Assembly: GCF_002929705.1 (NCBI RefSeq)
Contig: NZ_PJIN01000007.1
Span: forward strand, 62,001 to 126,000
DNA from: Arthrobacter sp. N199823
GTDB taxonomy: Bacteria > Actinomycetota > Actinomycetes > Actinomycetales > Micrococcaceae
Length of the DNA: 64,000 nucleotides
Direction of reading: 5' to 3'
The notes under the pieces are model-generated. The model worked only from the letters and a program-made list of their open reading frames with translations. It did not search any database and was not told where the DNA came from. Position 1 is the stretch's first letter; each line of letters begins with the position of its first letter. Position numbers and translations under genes: made by a program. Below are positions 1 through 8,584 of this stretch, piece after piece.

Positions 1-21
1 TGGCCGGGGAACTTTTGCGTT

Positions 22-93
22 CCGCGGTACTTTGACGTTTTCGCGCACGTTAGAACACGTTAGAACTAGGGCGAAAACGTCAAAATACCGCGG
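22..93. repeat. Long inverted repeat with tandem direct repeat in its loop
   Basis: Arms at 22-44 and 71-93 are complementary over 23 bp with one mismatch (CCGCGGTA... and ...TACCGCGG). The 26-nt loop holds CACGTTAGAA twice in tandem (46-55, 56-65). The structure lies between two copies of GGGAACTTTTGC (7-18 and 127-138). It could be a terminator of a gene left of the window or a small palindromic element; there is no clear T-tract after it. Confidence 0.7.
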
Positions 94-160
94 ATTCCTC
101 AGCCGACAATCCCCGATTGTGCATCTGGGAACTTTTGCCCGTAGACTGTTGCGGGCACTA

Positions 161-233
161 CGGGGCGTAGCGTAGTGGCTAGCGCGCCTGCTTTGGGAGC
201 AGGAGACCGCAGGTTCGAGTCCTGTCGCCCCGA
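161..233 (+). tRNA. tRNA-Pro (anticodon TGG)
   Basis: A full cloverleaf can be folded. The acceptor arm is CGGGGCG (161-167) with CGCCCCG (226-232) and discriminator A233. The anticodon arm is CCTGC-TTTGGGA-GCAGG, which gives anticodon TGG, and the T-arm carries GGTTCGAGTCC. CCA is not encoded. A possible promoter is TTGTGC (117-122) with TAGACT (142-147). It reads proline CCA and, by wobble, other CCN codons. Confidence 0.95.
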
Positions 234-322
234 CTTCAGCATTATCCGGATCACGTTTGGTCAGTGACTGCCCATGTGCTGGGCCTAATAATCCATCAAC
301 AGACCATCAGGAGTACCACGCT

Positions 323-1693
323 GTGAAGAGCGCTGTCGAAACCCTCACACCCACTCGTGTAAAGCTCGATGTTGAGGTTTCCTTTGAGGAATTGAAGCCC
401 AGCATCACCGAGGCTTACAAGACCATTGGTACGCAGGTCCAGGTACCCGGCTTCCGTAAGGGCAAGGTCCCCAACACGCTGATCGATCAGCGCGTTGGCC
501 GTGGCTACGTTCTGGAGACGGCTATCAACTCCGGCCTCAACGGCTGGTACCAGGAAGCAGTTGTCGAGAACAAGCTGGTTCCGTTGAGCCGTCCCGAGGT
601 TGAAATCACCGAAGTTCCGGACCCGACCGGCACCGACGGTGTAGTCAAGTTCCACGTTGAGCTGGACATCCGCCCCGAAATCGAACTGCCGAACTACGAA
701 GGCATCGAGGTTGAGGTTGCCGCTGTTGAGGCATCCGACGAAGACACCGACAAGGCACTGGATGAGCTGCGCGGTCGCTTCGGCACCCTGAAGGCTGAAG
801 ATCGTCCGGCCGTTGATGGCGACTTCCTCACCATCAACATCGCTGCCAAGATCGACGACGTCGAGGTTGACTCAGCATCTGACCTTTCCTACCAGATCGG
901 TGCCGGCAACATGCTTGACGGCCTGGACGAGGCCGCAACCGGTCTCTCTGCTGGCGAAGAAGCCATCTTCACCACCAAGCTGGCCGGTGGCGAGCACGCT
1001 GGTGAAGAAGCACAGGTCAACCTCAAGGTGACCTCCGTGAAGGTTCGCGAACTGCCCGAGGCAAACGACGACTTCGCTCAGCTGGCTTCCGAGTTCGACA
1101 CCATTGCCGAACTGAAGGAAGACCTGGCCAAGCAGGCTGCCGAGTCCAAAACCGTTGAGCAGGGCGTTGAAGCTCGCGACAAGGTTCTTGAGAAGCTCGT
1201 TGCCCTCGTTGAGGTTCCGGTTCCGGATTCCGTCATCGCCGATCAGCTCGAGCAGCACTTCAAGCCGGAGAACTCGCACGGCCCCGAAGAGCACGACACC
1301 GAAGAGCACCGCGCCGAGGTCAAGGAAAACACCGAGAAGGCATTCCGCAACGAGATCATCCTCGATGCAATCGCCGAGAAGGAAGAAGTCAGCGTCAGCC
1401 AGGCTGAACTGATCGACTACATCGTTTCCTCCGCCAGCCAGTACGGCATGGACCCGAACCAGTTCGCTCAGATGCTGGACTCCTCCGGCCAGGTCAACAT
1501 GATTGTTGGCGAAGTTCGCCGCCGCAAGGCTCTTGCCGCTGTTCTGGCCAAGGCCACCGTGACCGATTCTGAGGGCGCCGCAGTGGACCTGACCGACTTC
1601 GTGTCCGTTGCCGCTGAGGAAGAAGAAGTTGCTTCCGAGGACGAGGTTCTCGAGGCCACAGCAGTTTCTGATCCGGGCGAAGCTCGCATCTAA
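323..1693 (+). CDS. tig: Trigger factor (ribosome-associated chaperone / prolyl isomerase)
   Basis: Trigger factor binds the ribosome exit tunnel, shields nascent chains and isomerises prolyl bonds. The N-terminal ribosome-binding domain carries the signature GFRKGKVP at residues 43-50. An FKBP-like PPIase domain (about 160-245) and a long helical C-terminal arm follow; the tail after about residue 430 is acidic. Length (456 aa) fits the family. I start at GTG 323 because CAGGAG (308-313) lies 9 nt upstream and the protein then begins [10 protein letters not shown], as actinobacterial homologues do; the in-frame extension to 257 has no such support. It precedes clpP1-clpP2-clpX, a common actinobacterial order linking folding and proteolysis, with a strong terminator between. 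Confidence 0.97.
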   Translation: MKSAVETLTPTRVKLDVEVSFEELKPSITEAYKTIGTQVQVPGFRKGKVPNTLIDQRVGRGYVLETAINSGLNGWYQEAVVENKLVPLSRPEVEITEVPDPTGTDGVVKFHVELDIRPEIELPNYEGIEVEVAAVEASDEDTDKALDELRGRFGTLKAEDRPAVDGDFLTINIAAKIDDVEVDSASDLSYQIGAGNMLDGLDEAATGLSAGEEAIFTTKLAGGEHAGEEAQVNLKVTSVKVRELPEANDDFAQLASEFDTIAELKEDLAKQAAESKTVEQGVEARDKVLEKLVALVEVPVPDSVIADQLEQHFKPENSHGPEEHDTEEHRAEVKENTEKAFRNEIILDAIAEKEEVSVSQAELIDYIVSSASQYGMDPNQFAQMLDSSGQVNMIVGEVRRRKALAAVLAKATVTDSEGAAVDLTDFVSVAAEEEEVASEDEVLEATAVSDPGEARI

Positions 1694-1723
1694 GGCCCTT
1701 CCCGCCTAAGGGAAACATGTTCG

Positions 1724-1770
1724 AAAAAGCCGTTGCCGGTTCCTTGCTAAGGAGCCGGCAACGGTTTTTT
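1724..1770 (+). terminator. Rho-independent terminator after tig
   Basis: The arms AAAAAGCCGTTGCCGG and CCGGCAACGGTTTTTT form a GC-rich stem ending in six T. The A-run on the left makes it usable in both directions, but the neighbours on both sides are on the plus strand. Confidence 0.9.
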
Positions 1771-1835
1771 GTTTCCCAGACTCAGCGTCGCCAAGGGGCC
1801 GTTTTATTCCCGTTAGTGGGGTGGCTGCGGTGATC

Positions 1836-1852
1836 GTGCGCCGACAGCGAAC
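1836..1852. promoter_or_regulatory. Candidate ClgR operator upstream of clpP1
   Basis: On the minus strand the site reads GTTCGC-TGTCG-GCGCAC. This matches the ClgR half-site layout GTTCGC-N5-GCGAAC except for one base. ClgR is the known activator of clpP1P2 in actinobacteria, and the site lies about 120 bp before the clpP1 start. Binding is inferred from the motif and position only. Confidence 0.7.
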
Positions 1853-1969
1853 AGTGCGCCAAAGGGGGATAATCCCGGCCGAAAAAGGGCTACTGTCCAA
1901 GTAGTGAACATTAGTGATGGCTACGTTGGACATACTCAACTAGCCGCACGAAGGAGAGGTAAACCCACC

Positions 1970-2590
1970 ATGGCACAGCACAACACCCCCACGATGGCTA
2001 GCGCGGACCCGTCCGGCTCGGACCAGTACATCTACAACCGACTGCTCAAAGAGCGCATCATCTGGTTGGGCTCGGAAGTTCGTGATGACAACGCGAACTT
2101 GATCTGCTCGCAGCTGCTGCTGCTCTCGGCTGAGGATCCTGAAAAGGACATCTACCTTTACATCAACTCACCCGGTGGATCGGTCACAGCCGGCATGGCT
2201 ATCTACGACACCATGGAGTTCATCCCGAACGACGTCGTCACCGTCGCCACCGGGCTGGCAGCCTCGATGGGGCAGTTCCTGCTCTCCTCGGGCACCAAGG
2301 GTAAGCGCTACGCGACGCCCAACGCACGCATCCTCATGCACCAGCCTTCCGGCGGAATTGGTGGAACGGCGTCGGACATTAAGATCCAGGCCGAGCTGAT
2401 CCTGCACATGAAGAAGGTCATGGCCGAACTGACGGCCGAGCAGACCGGACAGACCGTGGAGAAGATCCTCACCGATAACGACCGCGACAAGTGGTTCACG
2501 GCCGAGGAAGCCCTGGAATACGGCTTCTTTGACAAGATCTCTCGCCATGCAGGAACCGTTGCCGGTGGCGGCGGAACCCACGCCAAGTAA
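1970..2590 (+). CDS. clpP1: ATP-dependent Clp protease proteolytic subunit, ClpP1
   Basis: ClpP1 is a serine peptidase subunit of the cytoplasmic Clp complex; in actinobacteria it works as a mixed ClpP1/ClpP2 tetradecamer fed by ClpX or ClpC. The catalytic Ser99 sits in GLAASMGQ, His124 in MHQPSGG and the likely Asp173 in NDRDKWF. The glycine-rich SPGGS loop is at 68-72. Length of 206 aa is normal. The start is ATG 1970 with AAGGAGAG 1951-1958; the in-frame extension to 1904 lacks a binding site. clpP2 follows after 32 bp, so the two are co-transcribed, probably under ClgR. Confidence 0.97.
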   Translation: MAQHNTPTMASADPSGSDQYIYNRLLKERIIWLGSEVRDDNANLICSQLLLLSAEDPEKDIYLYINSPGGSVTAGMAIYDTMEFIPNDVVTVATGLAASMGQFLLSSGTKGKRYATPNARILMHQPSGGIGGTASDIKIQAELILHMKKVMAELTAEQTGQTVEKILTDNDRDKWFTAEEALEYGFFDKISRHAGTVAGGGGTHAK

Positions 2591-2622
2591 AAGCCGAAGA
2601 CAAAGATTTCAGGAGTAAAACC

Positions 2623-3297
2623 ATGACTTACAACTTTGGCAGCACAGCGTTTGGCAAAACTGCCGGCAACCTGCCCACCAGCCGCTACGTACTCCCGCAG
2701 TTCGAGGAGCGCACACCGTACGGTTTCAAGCGCCAGGACCCGTACACCAAGCTGTTCGAAGACCGGATCATCTTCTTGGGTGTCCAGGTTGATGATGCCT
2801 CGGCCGACGATGTTATGGCCCAGCTGCTCGTGCTGGAAGCCGACGACACCGACCGCGACATCACCTTGTACATCAACTCTCCCGGCGGATCGTTCACGGC
2901 CATGACGGCCATTTACGACACCATGCAGTTCATTCGCCCCCAGATTCAGACCGTCTGCCTGGGTCAGGCGGCGTCCGCAGCAGCTGTCCTCTTGGCAGCC
3001 GGTGCACCCGGCAAGCGTTTGGCCCTGCCGAACGCTCGCGTGCTGATCCACCAGCCGGCACTCTCCGGCGGCCAGGGCGGCCAGGCCTCTGACCTGGAAA
3101 TTCAGGCCAACGAGGTCATGCGTATGCGTGAATGGTTGGAAAACACCCTTGCCGACCTTTCCGGCCGCACGCCGGAACAGGTCAGCAATGACATTGAGCG
3201 TGACAACATCCTGACCGCCGCTGCGGCCAAGGAATACGGCTTGATCGATGAGGTCTTGGCACCGCGCAAGATGAAGGCTGCAGCCATCACGCGCTAA
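2623..3297 (+). CDS. clpP2: ATP-dependent Clp protease proteolytic subunit, ClpP2
   Basis: This is the second ClpP subunit, partner of ClpP1 in the hetero-oligomeric actinobacterial protease. The triad is Ser118 (GQAASAAAV), His143 (LIHQPA) and probably Asp194 (ERDNILTA). SPGGS is at 86-90. The N-terminus is about 20 residues longer than in ClpP1, which fits ClpP2 with its propeptide. AGGAG (2611-2615) sits 7 nt before ATG 2623. Paralogy with the upstream gene is clear in the aligned core. It is separated from clpX by a hairpin terminator, so clpX expression is likely partly independent. Confidence 0.97.
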   Translation: MTYNFGSTAFGKTAGNLPTSRYVLPQFEERTPYGFKRQDPYTKLFEDRIIFLGVQVDDASADDVMAQLLVLEADDTDRDITLYINSPGGSFTAMTAIYDTMQFIRPQIQTVCLGQAASAAAVLLAAGAPGKRLALPNARVLIHQPALSGGQGGQASDLEIQANEVMRMREWLENTLADLSGRTPEQVSNDIERDNILTAAAAKEYGLIDEVLAPRKMKAAAITR

Positions 3298-3313
3298 GTG
3301 ATGTGCTGTACCT

Positions 3314-3350
3314 GCCGGAACAAGGGAAGAAATCCCTTGTTCCGGCGTTT
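3314..3350 (+). terminator. Terminator between clpP2 and clpX
   Basis: A perfect 14-bp stem (3314-3327 with 3333-3346; GCCGGAACAAGGGA) with an AGAAA loop is followed by GTTT. The T-run is short, so read-through into clpX is possible. Confidence 0.75.
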
Positions 3351-3485
3351 GCCTTCCACCCAATGTCACACCCGTGGCTTAGAGTTGAATGTAATGTGAA
3401 GGACGTTTCCGGCATAAGCCGCGGAATGATCGATGTAGTAGGGGTAGCACCGCCGCCGGTGGGCTATTCGTGGAAGGACACGTCA

Positions 3486-4772
3486 ATGGCCAGGATGGGC
3501 GAAAGCACCGATCTGCTGAAGTGTTCTTTCTGCGGAAAGAGCCAGAAACAAGTCCGCAAGCTCATTGCTGGACCCGGCGTTTACATTTGCGACGAGTGCA
3601 TTGAACTGTGCAACGAGATCATTGACGAGGAACTGTCCGAAGTGGCAGATCTGGACGCCTTTGAACTGCCTAAGCCCCGGGAAATATTTGACTTCCTGCA
3701 GGAATACGTCATTGGCCAGGAGCCCGCTAAGCGCTCACTAGCTGTGGCCGTCTACAACCACTACAAGCGCATCCAGTCCGGGCACGCCGTCAAGAGCACC
3801 ACCATTTCCGGCGGTGTCCACGACGAAGTAGAAATCGCCAAGTCCAACATCCTGCTCGTGGGACCCACTGGATGTGGCAAGACGTATTTGGCACAGACTC
3901 TGGCGCGGCGCCTGAACGTCCCGTTCGCCGTGGCCGATGCCACCGCCTTGACGGAGGCCGGCTATGTGGGTGAGGACGTGGAAAACATCCTACTCAAGCT
4001 CATTCAGGCCGCCGATTTTGACATTAAAAAGGCCGAGCAAGGCATCATTTACATTGACGAGATTGATAAGATCTCGCGCAAGTCCGAGAACCCCTCCATC
4101 ACCCGTGACGTCTCCGGCGAGGGAGTCCAGCAGGCACTGCTGAAGATCCTTGAGGGAACCGTGGCCTCCGTGCCGCCGCAGGGTGGGCGCAAGCATCCGC
4201 ATCAGGAATTCATCCAGATCGACACCACCAATGTGCTCTTCATTGTGGCCGGCGCGTTTGCCGGTCTGGAAGAAATCATTGGCTCCCGTGCGGGCAAGAA
4301 GGGTATTGGTTTCGGTGCACCGCTCAGTGCCTTGAAGCAGACCGAGGCGAGCTACGCCGACGTCATGCCGGAGGACTTGCTGAAGTTTGGGCTGATCCCG
4401 GAGTTCATTGGTCGCCTGCCCGTTATCACTACCGTCACTCAGCTGGACCGCACAGCCCTGATTCAAATCCTCACCGAGCCCAAGAACGCGCTGGTCAAGC
4501 AGTACCAAAAGATGTTCACGCTCGACGGCGTGGACCTTGAGTTTGATGATGAGGCGCTGACGGCCATTGCTGAGCTGGCCCTGAACCGGGGAACCGGTGC
4601 CCGAGGCCTGCGCGCCATCTTGGAAGAAGTACTTCAGCCTGTCATGTTCGATCTGCCCAGCCGTGAAGATATTGCCACCGTTGTGATCACGGCCGAGGTA
4701 GTAGGCAAGAAAGCCGAGCCCACCTTGATCCCGCATGAGGTAGTGGCCAAGCGTCGGAACAAGTCAGCGTAA
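3486..4772 (+). CDS. clpX: Clp protease ATP-binding subunit ClpX
   Basis: ClpX is an AAA+ unfoldase that recognises tagged substrates and threads them into ClpP. The N-terminal zinc domain has Cys13, Cys16, Cys35 and Cys38 (CSFC and CDEC). Walker A is GPTGCGKT at 126-133 and Walker B is [10 protein letters not shown] sensor/Arg-finger region (around SENPSITRD) and a C-terminal D2-small domain follow. Start ATG 3486 gives [19 protein letters not shown], the typical N-terminus, with GGAAGG about 9 nt upstream; the 61-residue upstream extension is unlike the family. Length 428 aa is normal. Confidence 0.97.
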   Translation: MARMGESTDLLKCSFCGKSQKQVRKLIAGPGVYICDECIELCNEIIDEELSEVADLDAFELPKPREIFDFLQEYVIGQEPAKRSLAVAVYNHYKRIQSGHAVKSTTISGGVHDEVEIAKSNILLVGPTGCGKTYLAQTLARRLNVPFAVADATALTEAGYVGEDVENILLKLIQAADFDIKKAEQGIIYIDEIDKISRKSENPSITRDVSGEGVQQALLKILEGTVASVPPQGGRKHPHQEFIQIDTTNVLFIVAGAFAGLEEIIGSRAGKKGIGFGAPLSALKQTEASYADVMPEDLLKFGLIPEFIGRLPVITTVTQLDRTALIQILTEPKNALVKQYQKMFTLDGVDLEFDDEALTAIAELALNRGTGARGLRAILEEVLQPVMFDLPSREDIATVVITAEVVGKKAEPTLIPHEVVAKRRNKSA

Positions 4773-4885
4773 CTGAAGCTTGGACTTCCTGCCCGGAATA
4801 GTTTTTAGCCCGGAGTCGTTGGAATTGGTGATGGGCTTTGGCCCGCTCAGTAGTTGGAACCCATGCTCTACCTAGGAGATTTTTC

Positions 4886-5512
4886 GTGTCTGAAAGTACT
4901 TTGACTGCACCCGAAACAGCCGACTTTTGGTTTGACCCCACCTGCCCCTTTGCTTGGGTGACCTCGCGGTGGATCGGCGAAGTGGAGCAGGTTCGCAATA
5001 TCTCGGTCAACTGGCATGTCATGAGCCTCTCGGTGCTCAATGAGAACAACCAGGATCTTCCGCAGCAGTACAAGGAACTCATGGCGAAGGCTTGGGGCCC
5101 GGTCCGCGTCATCATGGCAGCCGTCCAAGAACACGGCGAGCAGTTCATCAAGCCCCTCTATGACGCGATGGGCACGCAGATCCACAACAACGGCAATAAG
5201 GACATTTCAGATGTCATTGCCAAGGCTTTGGCTGAGGCAGGGTTGCCGGCAGAACTGGCAGCTGCAGCAACCACGGATGCCTACGATGTCGCCTTGCGCG
5301 CCAGCCACAGTGAAGGCATTTCCAAGGTTGGCCAAGACGTGGGCACACCGATCGTGGCCTTCAATGACACCGCATTCTTTGGCCCCGTCATTACCCGTAT
5401 CCCGCGCGGTGAAGAGGCCGGCAAGCTCTGGGACGCCACGGTGACACTGGCCAGCTTCCCGTACTTCTTCGAGATCAAGCGAAGCCGCACGGAAGACCCG
5501 CAGTTCGGCTAA
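4886..5512 (+). CDS. Rv2466c-family thioredoxin-fold protein, monothiol variant
   Basis: The protein belongs to the DsbA-like actinobacterial family of Rv2466c, a mycothiol-dependent nitroreductase/mycoredoxin-type enzyme. Shared segments are [38 protein letters not shown] and [13 protein letters not shown]. Rv2466c has a CPWC active site; here the residues are CPFA (19-22 region) and there is no other cysteine in the 208 residues. The enzyme can therefore only form a mixed disulfide, for example with mycothiol, and not an internal one. Start GTG 4886 follows TAGGAGA (4873-4879). Oxidoreductase chemistry is inferred from family; the monothiol site is seen directly. Confidence 0.85.
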   Translation: MSESTLTAPETADFWFDPTCPFAWVTSRWIGEVEQVRNISVNWHVMSLSVLNENNQDLPQQYKELMAKAWGPVRVIMAAVQEHGEQFIKPLYDAMGTQIHNNGNKDISDVIAKALAEAGLPAELAAAATTDAYDVALRASHSEGISKVGQDVGTPIVAFNDTAFFGPVITRIPRGEEAGKLWDATVTLASFPYFFEIKRSRTEDPQFG

Positions 5513-5556
5513 ATAGCAACAGTTTTGGTGCCTTCCCTGGTGCCCATTGTGGCGAG

Positions 5557-5610
5557 CAAGGGCAGGTGGAAAAGTTTCTTATAAAAACTTTTCCACCTGC
5601 CCTTGTTTGT
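5557..5610 (+). terminator. Strong terminator after the Rv2466c-like gene
   Basis: A perfect 21-bp stem (5557-5577 with 5585-5605; CAAGGGCAGGTGGAAAAG...) with a 7-nt loop. The T-rich end TTGTTTGTG follows. The A/T parts of both arms allow termination in both directions. Confidence 0.85.
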
Positions 5611-5820
5611 GTCCGGGGGCAGGAGCATACTTGTTCTTACCCAATCCGCCAAGGAAAGGGCTGGTAGATACTAAAAAATTTAGTGACTGAACCATCTGAT
5701 CATTGAGCACCGTTTCGGCGGGACGCTCGCAAAGGTTCATTAGCACCGGTGACGCGGTGACTGTCCTGAAAACCATTAGCATCCACCAGACCGCGAACGT
5801 CACAAGCGGCATGAAAGTCG

Positions 5821-5858
5821 AAGCCCCACCGACGGCAATCAGCCGATGGGGCTTCCCC
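5821..5858. terminator. Terminator-like hairpin in the spacer before the mannosyltransferase gene
   Basis: AAGCCCCA (5821-5828) pairs with TGGGGCTT (5847-5854), with a further partly paired inner region, followed by CCCCTTTG. No gene clearly ends here. The spacer from 5513 to 6092 otherwise holds the terminator at 5557, the repeats at 5873-6003 and no convincing gene. Confidence 0.4.
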
Positions 5859-5872
5859 TTTGTCCAAAATCA

Positions 5873-6003
5873 GCTGCGGGGGTAGTCATTACCATTCGCC
5901 ACTGGTACGCCGGGGGCAAATGGCAACAACTACCCCCGCAGCCGGGTAGAGCGTCCGCAAATGGCAACAACTACCCCCGCAGCCGGGTAGCGCGTCCGCA
6001 AAT
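5873..6003. repeat. Three copies of a 28-bp motif, one inverted and two in 41-bp tandem
   Basis: One copy is inverted at 5873-5900 (GCTGCGGGGGTAGTCATTAC...). Two direct copies follow at 5915-5942 and 5956-5983 (core CAACAACTACCCCCGCAGC). The inverted copy matches the first direct copy at 24 of 28 bases. The direct copies belong to a 41-bp tandem unit (5916-5956, 5957-5997) with the start of a third. They lie about 100 bp before the mannosyltransferase start, so could be operator sites. Confidence 0.75.
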
Positions 6004-6092
6004 ACTCACGCGCACAGGCCGTTCATCTAGTCTTCACCGTGATGTTCCTGCAACAGCCCGTGGCGGCAACCTCAACGCGTCACGGTTAGAGC

Positions 6093-7238
6093 GTGAAGAT
6101 TGCCATCATAGCTGAGTCATTCTTGCCGGAGATGAACGGGGTCACCCACTCACTCCTGAAAATCCTCCAATACCTCGACGCCCGCGGTGACGATGTTCTG
6201 GTCATTGCGCCGTCGACCTTACACGACGCGCCTGCTGTGGTTGAAGGCGCAACGGTGCGGCGGCTACCTGCCATTCCGCTCACGGGATATCGAAACATCC
6301 GGATTGCCGTCGGTGGCGTCCGGAGGGTGAAGGTGCTCCTTGCCGAGTTCAATCCGGACGTGGTCCACCTTGCCTCACCTTTCGTCCTTGGCTGGCGGGC
6401 AGTTCGTGCCGCAGCAGCCCTGGGGATTCCCACTGTGGCCATCTACCAAACGGATGTGCCAGGGTATGCGGCCAAATACGGGCTGACGTACCTAGAAAAT
6501 TGGGCGTGGCAGCGGGTGGAACGCATCCACACTGCAGCGACCACAACGCTGGCACCCTCCTCCGACTCGGTGAACAAACTGCGTGGCCACGGCATCCCCC
6601 GAGTGCAACTCTGGCGCCGTGGTGTGGACACCGAAAGATTTCACCCCAGCAAGCGCAACGTACAATTCCGCGCAGCTGTTGCACCCGACGGCACCAAGAT
6701 CATTGGCTATGTGGGACGGCTGGCGCTGGAGAAGCAAGTACAGGACTTGGCGGTGTTGGCGGACATCCCAGATTCCCAACTCGTCATTGTGGGCGACGGC
6801 CCCCAGCGGGCAGCTCTAGAAGCGGCCCTGCCGCAAGCACATTTCACCGGCTTCCTCGGGGGAGCTGACTTGGCGACTGTCATGGCTTCCTTTGATTTGT
6901 TTGTGCACCCGGGTGAGCTGGAGACGTTCTGCCAGACCATTCAGGAGGCCATGGCTTCCGGTGTGCCGGTGGTGGCCACAGGTCGCGGTGGGCCCGTTGA
7001 CCTGGTGGATTCCTCCCGCACGGGCTGGCTCTACACCCCGGGCAACTTGCACGAACTGCGCGCCTACGCCATGGACCTCATTGGCGACGATGCCAAGCGC
7101 GCCGCCTTTGCTTCCGCCGCCTTCGATCAAGTGCAAGGCCGCAGCTGGACAGTCTTGGGAGATCAACTGATGGAACATTACCGTCATGCCATTGCAGCGG
7201 GTTCAGCCATGCCCGCCGAACTGAGAGGAACAAAATGA
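6093..7238 (+). CDS. GT-B glycosyltransferase, MgtA/PimB-like alpha-mannosyltransferase
   Basis: This is a GT4-family retaining glycosyltransferase with two Rossmann domains. The acceptor-domain start AESFLPEMNGVTHS and the block HLASPFVLGWRA match mycobacterial MgtA (Rv0557), a GDP-mannose-dependent alpha-mannosyltransferase acting on glycolipids. The C-terminal nucleotide-sugar domain has GRLALEKQ and the E-x7-E motif ELETFCQTIQEA. Start GTG 6093 gives the family N-terminus MKIAIIAESF; no strong ribosome binding site is visible. The stop overlaps the next gene (ATGA, 7235-7238), so the two are translationally coupled. Action at the membrane on a lipid-linked glycan is inferred; the exact acceptor cannot be read from sequence. 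Confidence 0.85.
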   Translation: MKIAIIAESFLPEMNGVTHSLLKILQYLDARGDDVLVIAPSTLHDAPAVVEGATVRRLPAIPLTGYRNIRIAVGGVRRVKVLLAEFNPDVVHLASPFVLGWRAVRAAAALGIPTVAIYQTDVPGYAAKYGLTYLENWAWQRVERIHTAATTTLAPSSDSVNKLRGHGIPRVQLWRRGVDTERFHPSKRNVQFRAAVAPDGTKIIGYVGRLALEKQVQDLAVLADIPDSQLVIVGDGPQRAALEAALPQAHFTGFLGGADLATVMASFDLFVHPGELETFCQTIQEAMASGVPVVATGRGGPVDLVDSSRTGWLYTPGNLHELRAYAMDLIGDDAKRAAFASAAFDQVQGRSWTVLGDQLMEHYRHAIAAGSAMPAELRGTK

Positions 7239-8578
7239 AGATTTCAGTCATTGGAGCCGGCTACTTGGGCACGGTTCATGCAGCCACCTTGGCCGCCATG
7301 GGCCATCAGGTCATCGGGCTGGACACGGATGCCGCCAGGATTGAGCAGTTGGCCGCCGGGGTTGCGCCGTTCCATGAGCCCGGCTTGGTGGAGCTTTTGA
7401 AAGAAGGGCACGACGGCGGCCGCCTCACCTTTACCACCGACCCGGCGCTGCTGGCTGAGGCGGAGGTCCACTTCCTCTGTGTTGGCACGCCACAGTCCAA
7501 GACCGGCAATGAAAGCGACTTGAGTTTTCTCCTGTCGGCCGTGACGGCCCTGCTGCCGTATCTGCATCCGGGGGCGGTGGTGGTGGGCAAATCAACAGTG
7601 CCGGTGGGTACTGCAACACGGATCCAACAGCTACTCGTTGGCACGGGTGCGGTGCTGGCGTGGAACCCGGAGTTCCTGCGTCAGGGCACGGCCGTCCAGG
7701 ATTCCCTGATCCCGGACCGGCTCGTCTATGGAGCCCAGGACGGCACCGCCGGAGCCAAGGGAGCCGCGGCACTGGATGCCGTCTACGCCCCGCTGCTGGA
7801 ACGGGGCACCCCGCGCATCATCACCAACTTCGCCACAGCGGAACTGATCAAGGTTTCCGCCAACGCTTTCTTGGCTTTGAAACTGTCCTACATCAACGCG
7901 GTGGGCGAGTTTTGCGAACAGGCGGGGGCCGACGTCGTGCAATTGGCGCAGGCTCTGGGGCACGATGACCGCATTGGTGGGAAGTATTTTCAAGCAGGTG
8001 TCGGATTTGGCGGTGGCTGCCTGCCCAAGGATCTGCGGTCATTCCGGGCACAGGCGCAAGCCCACGGTGTTGAATCGCTCGATGAGATGTTGTCTCTCGT
8101 TGATGGTGTGAATGCCGATGCACGGTATCGCGTGGCCGAGACGGCCGTTCGCTTGTTGGGTGGAGACGTCAAGGGACGGGCCATCACCGTTCTGGGCGCC
8201 TCATTCAAGCCGCACACCGATGACATTCGGGATTCGCCGGCGCTGGATGTGGCCTGCCAGCTGGGCAACCAGGGCGCCAAGGTGAGCGTGAACGATCCGC
8301 AAGCAGTCGAAACGGCGTGGCTGCAATACCCGCAGCTGACCTTTGAAAATCAGCTCCAGACAGCGTTGGATGGTGCCGAGTTGGTTCTGCTTTTGACGCC
8401 CTGGCCGGAATTTCTCGCCTTGGATCCGGCCCATACCGCCACCCTAGTGCAGCGTCCTGTCATGCTGGATGGACGCAATGCTTTGGATGGTGCGGTGTGG
8501 CGTGCTGCCGGGTGGGAATACCACGGAGTGGGGCGGGCCGCTGCGGCACTTGCACCCCGTCCGCAGGCTGCGTTTTAG
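7235..8578 (+). CDS. UDP-glucose/GDP-mannose dehydrogenase family protein
   Basis: The family oxidises UDP-glucose to UDP-glucuronate (or similar) with two NAD+. The N-terminal NAD site is VIGAGYLGTVHAATLA at residues 5-20. The central domain carries the catalytic cysteine in GVGFGGGCLPKDL (around 251-263). The C-terminal UDP-binding domain contains LGASFKPHTDDIRDSPAL. Length 447 aa is normal for Ugd. It overlaps the upstream mannosyltransferase gene by 4 bp and is followed 6 bp later by an SGNH hydrolase, which suggests an envelope glycan or glycolipid pathway using uronic acid. UDP-glucose is the likeliest substrate, but UDP-ManNAc or GDP-mannose versions share these motifs. Confidence 0.9.
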   Translation: MKISVIGAGYLGTVHAATLAAMGHQVIGLDTDAARIEQLAAGVAPFHEPGLVELLKEGHDGGRLTFTTDPALLAEAEVHFLCVGTPQSKTGNESDLSFLLSAVTALLPYLHPGAVVVGKSTVPVGTATRIQQLLVGTGAVLAWNPEFLRQGTAVQDSLIPDRLVYGAQDGTAGAKGAAALDAVYAPLLERGTPRIITNFATAELIKVSANAFLALKLSYINAVGEFCEQAGADVVQLAQALGHDDRIGGKYFQAGVGFGGGCLPKDLRSFRAQAQAHGVESLDEMLSLVDGVNADARYRVAETAVRLLGGDVKGRAITVLGASFKPHTDDIRDSPALDVACQLGNQGAKVSVNDPQAVETAWLQYPQLTFENQLQTALDGAELVLLLTPWPEFLALDPAHTATLVQRPVMLDGRNALDGAVWRAAGWEYHGVGRAAAALAPRPQAAF

Positions 8579-8584
8579 CGGACT

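Noticed and set aside
5579-5812. Minus-strand frame of 77 codons with a hydrophobic start, in the spacer before the mannosyltransferase gene
   Set aside because: It runs through the strong terminator at 5557-5610, has no ribosome binding site and resembles no known protein.
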